A stretch of DNA of 64,000 nucleotides from Rattus norvegicus. Its lineage: Eukaryota > Chordata > Mammalia > Rodentia > Muridae. Where the stretch lies: NCBI RefSeq assembly GCF_036323735.1, contig NC_086028.1, positions 23,153,001 through 23,217,000 of the forward strand, in the 5' to 3' direction. The position numbers and the translations under genes were made by a program. Below are positions 59,945 to 64,000 of this stretch, one piece after another (position 1 is the first letter of the stretch; every line of letters starts with the position of its first letter). Under the pieces are notes generated by a model. It was not told the DNA's origin, did not search any database, and worked only from the letters and a program-made list of their open reading frames with translations.

Positions 59945-62900
59945 CTCCAATACAAGGAGAGAAACTACACCCTAGAAAAAGCAAGAAAGTAATCTTCTTT
60001 CAACTAACCCAAAAGAAGATAGCCACACAAACGTAATTCCACCTCTAACAACAAAAATAATAGGAAACAACAATCATTGGTCCCCAATATCTCTCAACAT
60101 CAAGGAACTCAATTCTCCAATAAAAAGACATAGACTAATAGACTGGATACAGAAAGAGAACCCAGCATTTGATGCTTATAGGAAACACACCTAGGTGACA
60201 TAGACAGACACTACCTCAGAGTAAAAGGCTGGGACAAAATTTTCCAAGTAAATGTTCCCAAGAAAAAAGCTGGTATAGCCATTCTAATATCAAATAAAAT
60301 CCACTTTCAACCAAAATTTATCAAAAAAGATAAGACAGGACACTTCATACTTGTCAAAGGCAAAATCTACCAATATCAACTCTCAATTCTGAATCTCTAT
60401 GATCCAAATGCAAGAGCACCCATATCCATAAACGAAACTTTAGTAAAACTCACAGCACATATTGCACCTCACACAATAATAATAGAAGACTTCAAAACCC
60501 CACTCTCATCAACCAACAGATTATGGAAAGAGAAATTAAATAGAGACATCGAGAAACTCACAGAAATTATGAACCAAATGGATTTAACAATTATCTAGAG
60601 AACATTTCATCCTAGAATGAAGGAGTATGCCTTCTTCTCAGCACCTCATGGCACCTTCTCCAAAACTGACAAAATAATCGGTCACAAAACAGACCTCAAC
60701 AGATACAAGATGATAGAAATAATACCATGCATCCTATCAAATCACCATGAACTAAGACTGGTCTTCAATATCAACAAAAATGACAGAAAGTCCACATACA
60801 CATGGAAGCTGAAGAACACTCTATTCAGTGATAACTTAGTTGAGGAAGGAATAAAGAAAGAAATTAAAGACTTTTTTAGAATTTAATGATAAAAAATGCA
60901 CAACATATGCAAACTTATTGGACACAATGAAAACAGCGCTAAGCTCTGAATGTCTCCAAAAAGACACTGGAGAGAGCATATACTAGCAGCTTGAGAGCAC
61001 CCCTGAAAGCTCTAGGACAAAAAGAAAGCAAATATACCCAAGAGGAGTAGATGGCAGGAAATAATCAAACTCAGGGCTGAAATCAACCAAGTAGAAACAA
61101 AAAGGACTATGCAAAGAATCAACAAAATCAGGAGGTGGTTCTTTGAGAAAATCAACAAGATAGATAAACCCTTAGCCAGATCAACCAGAGGGCACAGAGT
61201 CATTATCCAAATTAACAAAATCAGAAGTGAAAAGAGAGACATAACAACGGAAACTGAGGACATTCAAAAAATCATTAGACCCTACTACAAAAGCCTATAC
61301 TCAACAAAACTGGAAAATCTGACTGAAATGGATAATTTTCTAGACAGATACCAGGTATCAAGGTTAAATCAGGATCAAATAAACCATCTATACTGTCCCT
61401 TAATTCCTAGAGAAATAAAAGTAGTCATTAAAAGTCATCGAACCAAAAATATCCCAGGATCAGATGGGTTTAATGCTGAATTCTATCAGACCTTCATAGA
61501 AGACCTAATGCCAATACTCTCCAAACTATTCCACAAAATAGATACAGAAGGACCACTACCAAATTCGTTCTATGAAGTCACAATTACATTTATATCTAAA
61601 CCACAAAAACTACAAAGAAAGAGAACTTCAGACCAATTTCCCTTATGAATATTAATGCCAAAATATTCATAAGATTCTCGCAAACCAAATCCAAGAACAC
61701 ATCAAAACTGCCATCCATTGTAATCAAGTAGGCTTCATCCCAAGCATGCAGGGATGATTCAATGTATGGAAATCCATCAATGTAATCCACTATATAAACA
61801 AACTCAAAGGGAAAAAAAGCACATGATCATTTCATTGGATGCTGAGAAAGCATTTGACAAAATTCAACACCCCTTCTTGTTAAAAGTCTTGGAAAGATCA
61901 AGAATTCAAGGTCCATACCTAAACATGGTAAAAGCAATATACAGTAAACTAGTGGACACCAAACTAAATGGAGAGAAACTTGAAGCAATTCCACTAAAAT
62001 TAGGGTCTAGACAAGGCTGCCCACTCTCTCCCTACCTATTCCATATAGCACTAGAAGTCATAGCCAGAGATGTCAAACAACAAAAACAGGTCAAAGGGAT
62101 ACAAATTGGAAAGGAAGAAGTCAAAATATCACTATTTGCAGATGGTATAATAATATACTTAAGTGACCCCAAAAGTTCTACCAGAGAATTACTAAGCGTG
62201 ATAAACAACTTCAGCAAAGTGGCTGGGTATAAAATTAACTCAAACAAATCAGTAGCCTTTCTCTAATCAAAGGATAAACAGGCTGAGAAAGAACTTCAGG
62301 ACACCATTCACAATAGTCACAAATAACGTAAAATACCTCGGTGTGACTCTAATCAAGCAAATTAAAGATCTGTATGACAAGAGCTTCAAGTCTCTGAAGA
62401 AAGAAATTGAAGAAGATCTACGAAGATGGAAAAGATTTCCTATGCTCATGGATTGGCAGGATTAATATTGTAAAATGGCCATCTTGCCAAAAAACAATCT
62501 ACAGATTCAATGCAATCCCCATCAAAATCCCAAGTCATTTCTTCATAGAGTTAGAAAGAACAATATGCAAATTCATTTGGAATAACAAAGAAAAAAAAAA
62601 CCAGAATAACCAAAACTATCCTCAACAGTAAAATAACGTCTCGGGGAATCATCATCCCTAATCTCCTGCTATATTACACAGCAAGGTGATAAAAAAAACT
62701 GTATGGTATTGGTAAAGAGACAGGCAGGTAGGTCAATGGAATAGAATTGAAGACCCAGAAATGAACACACACACCTATGGTCAAACCATCCAGTAGAAAA
62801 AAGATAGCATTTTCAACAAGTGGCACTGGTTCAACTGGAGGTCAGCATGTAGAAGAATGCAAATTGACCCCTTCTTATCTCCTTGTACAAAGCTGAAGTT

Positions 62901-64000
62901 CAAGTGTATCAAAGACCTCCGTATAAAACCATATACACTGAAACTAATATAAGAGAATGTGGGGAAGAGCCTCGAACACATGGGCATTGGGGAAATTTTT
63001 CTGAACAAAACACTTATGCTTATGCTCTAAGATCAACAATGACAAATGGGACCTCATGAAACCGCAAAGCTTCTATAACACAAAGGACACTGTCATTAGG
63101 ACAAAATAGCAACCAACAGATTGGGCAAAGATCTTTACCAATCCTACATCTGATAGAGGGCTAATATCCATTATATACAAGGAAGTCAAGAAAATAGACT
63201 GAGAATCAGATAACCCTTTTAAAAATGGGCTACATAGCTAGACAAAGAATTCTCAACTGAGGAATATTGAATGGCTGAGAAGCACCTAGAAATGTTCAAC
63301 ATCCTTAGTTATCAGGGAAATATAAAACAAAACAACTCTGAGATTCTACCTCACACCAGTCAGAATGGCTAAGATCAAAATCTCATGTGACAACACATGC
63401 TAGCTAGGCTGCAGAAGGGGGAACACGACTCCTTTGTATAATCACTCTGGAAATCAGTGTGGAGGCTCCTCAGAATATTGGACACAGTACTACTTGAGGA
63501 CGCAGCTATACCACTCCTGGACATATACCCAAAAGATGCTCTAACATATAACAAGGACACATGTTCCACTATGTTCACATCAGCCTTATTTATAATAGCA
63601 AGAAGCTGGAAAGAACCCAGATGTCCTTCAACAGAGGAATGGATACAGAAAATGTGGTACATCTACACAATAGAGTACTATTCAGCTATTAAAAGCAATG
63701 ACTTCATGAAATTCTTAGGCCAATGGATGGAACTTGAAAATATTATCCTGAGTGAGGTAACCTGGTCACAAAAGAACAGACATGATATGCACTCAACAAT
63801 AAGTAGATATTAGTCAAAAAGCTTGGAATATCCACAATACAATTCAGAAACTACCTGAAGCCCAAGAAGAAGGAAGAACAAAGTGTGGATGCTTCACACC
63901 TTCTTAGACGGGGTAACAAATATACTCACAGGAGGAATTACAGAGGCAACGTGTGGTGCAGAGACTAAAGGAAAGTTCATCCAGAGACTTCTCTGCCTGG
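59945..64000 (+). mobile_element. Degenerate L1 LINE: inter-ORF, ORF2 and start of 3' UTR; runs off the window
   Basis: The element starts in the inter-ORF region (AACTCCAATACAAGGAGAGA near 59946), so ORF1 and the 5' UTR are missing. ORF2 equivalent spans about 60035-63813 (roughly 1,260 codons), close to full length. Endonuclease landmarks: PHGTFSKTDKIIGHKT near 60645. Reverse transcriptase: PGSDGFNAEFYQTF near 61456, MIISLDAEKAFDKIQHPF near 61823, SRQGCPLSPYLF near 62007, then the active-site motif. C-terminal: RCPSTEEWIQKMWYIYT near 63621 and an intact stop. Frameshifts (for example between 62266 and 62407) and stops (near 60598 and 60884) break it. The 3' UTR continues past the end. Confidence 0.93.
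61754..62266 (+). pseudogene. L1 ORF2 fragment: reverse-transcriptase core with mutated active site
   Basis: A 170-codon open stretch of the L1 ORF2 relic. It contains the conserved RT blocks: LDAEKAFDKIQHPF (first catalytic Asp), GEKLEAIPL, RQGCPLSPYLF and SVAFL at the end. In mammalian L1 the catalytic box reads F-A-D-D; here positions 62135-62146 encode F-A-D-G, so the second active-site aspartate is lost. Together with frameshifts on both sides, this cannot make an active enzyme. The open stretch ends at a TAA near 62264. Confidence 0.9.

Noticed and set aside
1..64000. A previously undescribed multi-gene system
   Set aside because: No intact genes, operons or conserved coding clusters are visible. 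The window is a mammalian repeat-rich non-coding region, and the unusual items are repeats and insertions.

Overview
This looks like a non-coding stretch of a rat (Rattus) chromosome. The diagnostic evidence is several ID SINEs (the tRNA-Ala/BC1-derived family amplified in rat), some still flanked by exact target-site duplications, together with rodent L1/Lx LINE fragments, B1 and B3-type SINEs and a URR1-like DNA transposon. Older mammalian repeats (MIR, an MLT1-type LTR) lie underneath. The DNA is AT-rich, CpG-poor and full of microsatellites. I see no bacterial or phage gene, no operon, no CRISPR array and no intact protein-coding gene. No open reading frame beyond about 100 codons is convincing as a gene; all are explained by repeats, a pseudogene or chance. 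Layout: 1-5 kb is mostly featureless with CA/TG repeats. 5.1-7.7 kb is a nested transposon mosaic: minus-strand L1 pieces with an ID inside, a plus-strand L1 tail, then a URR1-like hAT element split by an insertion that carries a 161-bp segment repeated 778 bp downstream. 8-16 kb holds ID, B1, B3 and MIR copies, an AT-rich tandem repeat with a ~105-121 bp unit, and a rodent interspersed repeat. 17.5-18.4, 20.9-21.9, 24.9-25.5 and 27.7-28.7 kb are L1/Lx 3' ends; the last carries a perfect 15-unit (GGGAGGT) array and a young ID. 28.8-46.6 kb is largely unannotatable, broken by an MLT1-like LTR (32.1-32.5), a MIR, a 20-bp minisatellite (35.9-36.2), CT/TA and TCC repeats and a few SINEs. 47.2-47.5 kb has two GATA arrays in opposite orientation. 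49.4-50.5 kb is a microsatellite cluster seeded from a B3-like SINE tail. The main gene-derived feature is a full-length processed pseudogene of Thrap3 (TRAP150) on the minus strand at about 50.9-54.6 kb: 5' UTR, start codon, recognisable RS-rich and C-terminal regions, stop codon and 3' UTR, with no introns and many frameshifts and stops. It is followed by a truncated L1 tail (54.96-55.89 kb), more SINEs, and a long degenerate L1 with nearly all of ORF2 (about 59.95 kb to the window end) whose reverse-transcriptase active-site motif is mutated. Nothing here works as a multi-gene system. The best second-look items are the duplicated 161-bp segment inside the transposon, the 20-bp minisatellite, the G-quadruplex-prone 7-mer array and the inverted GATA pair. 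Family names are recognised from memory of consensus sequences and were not checked by a repeat search.
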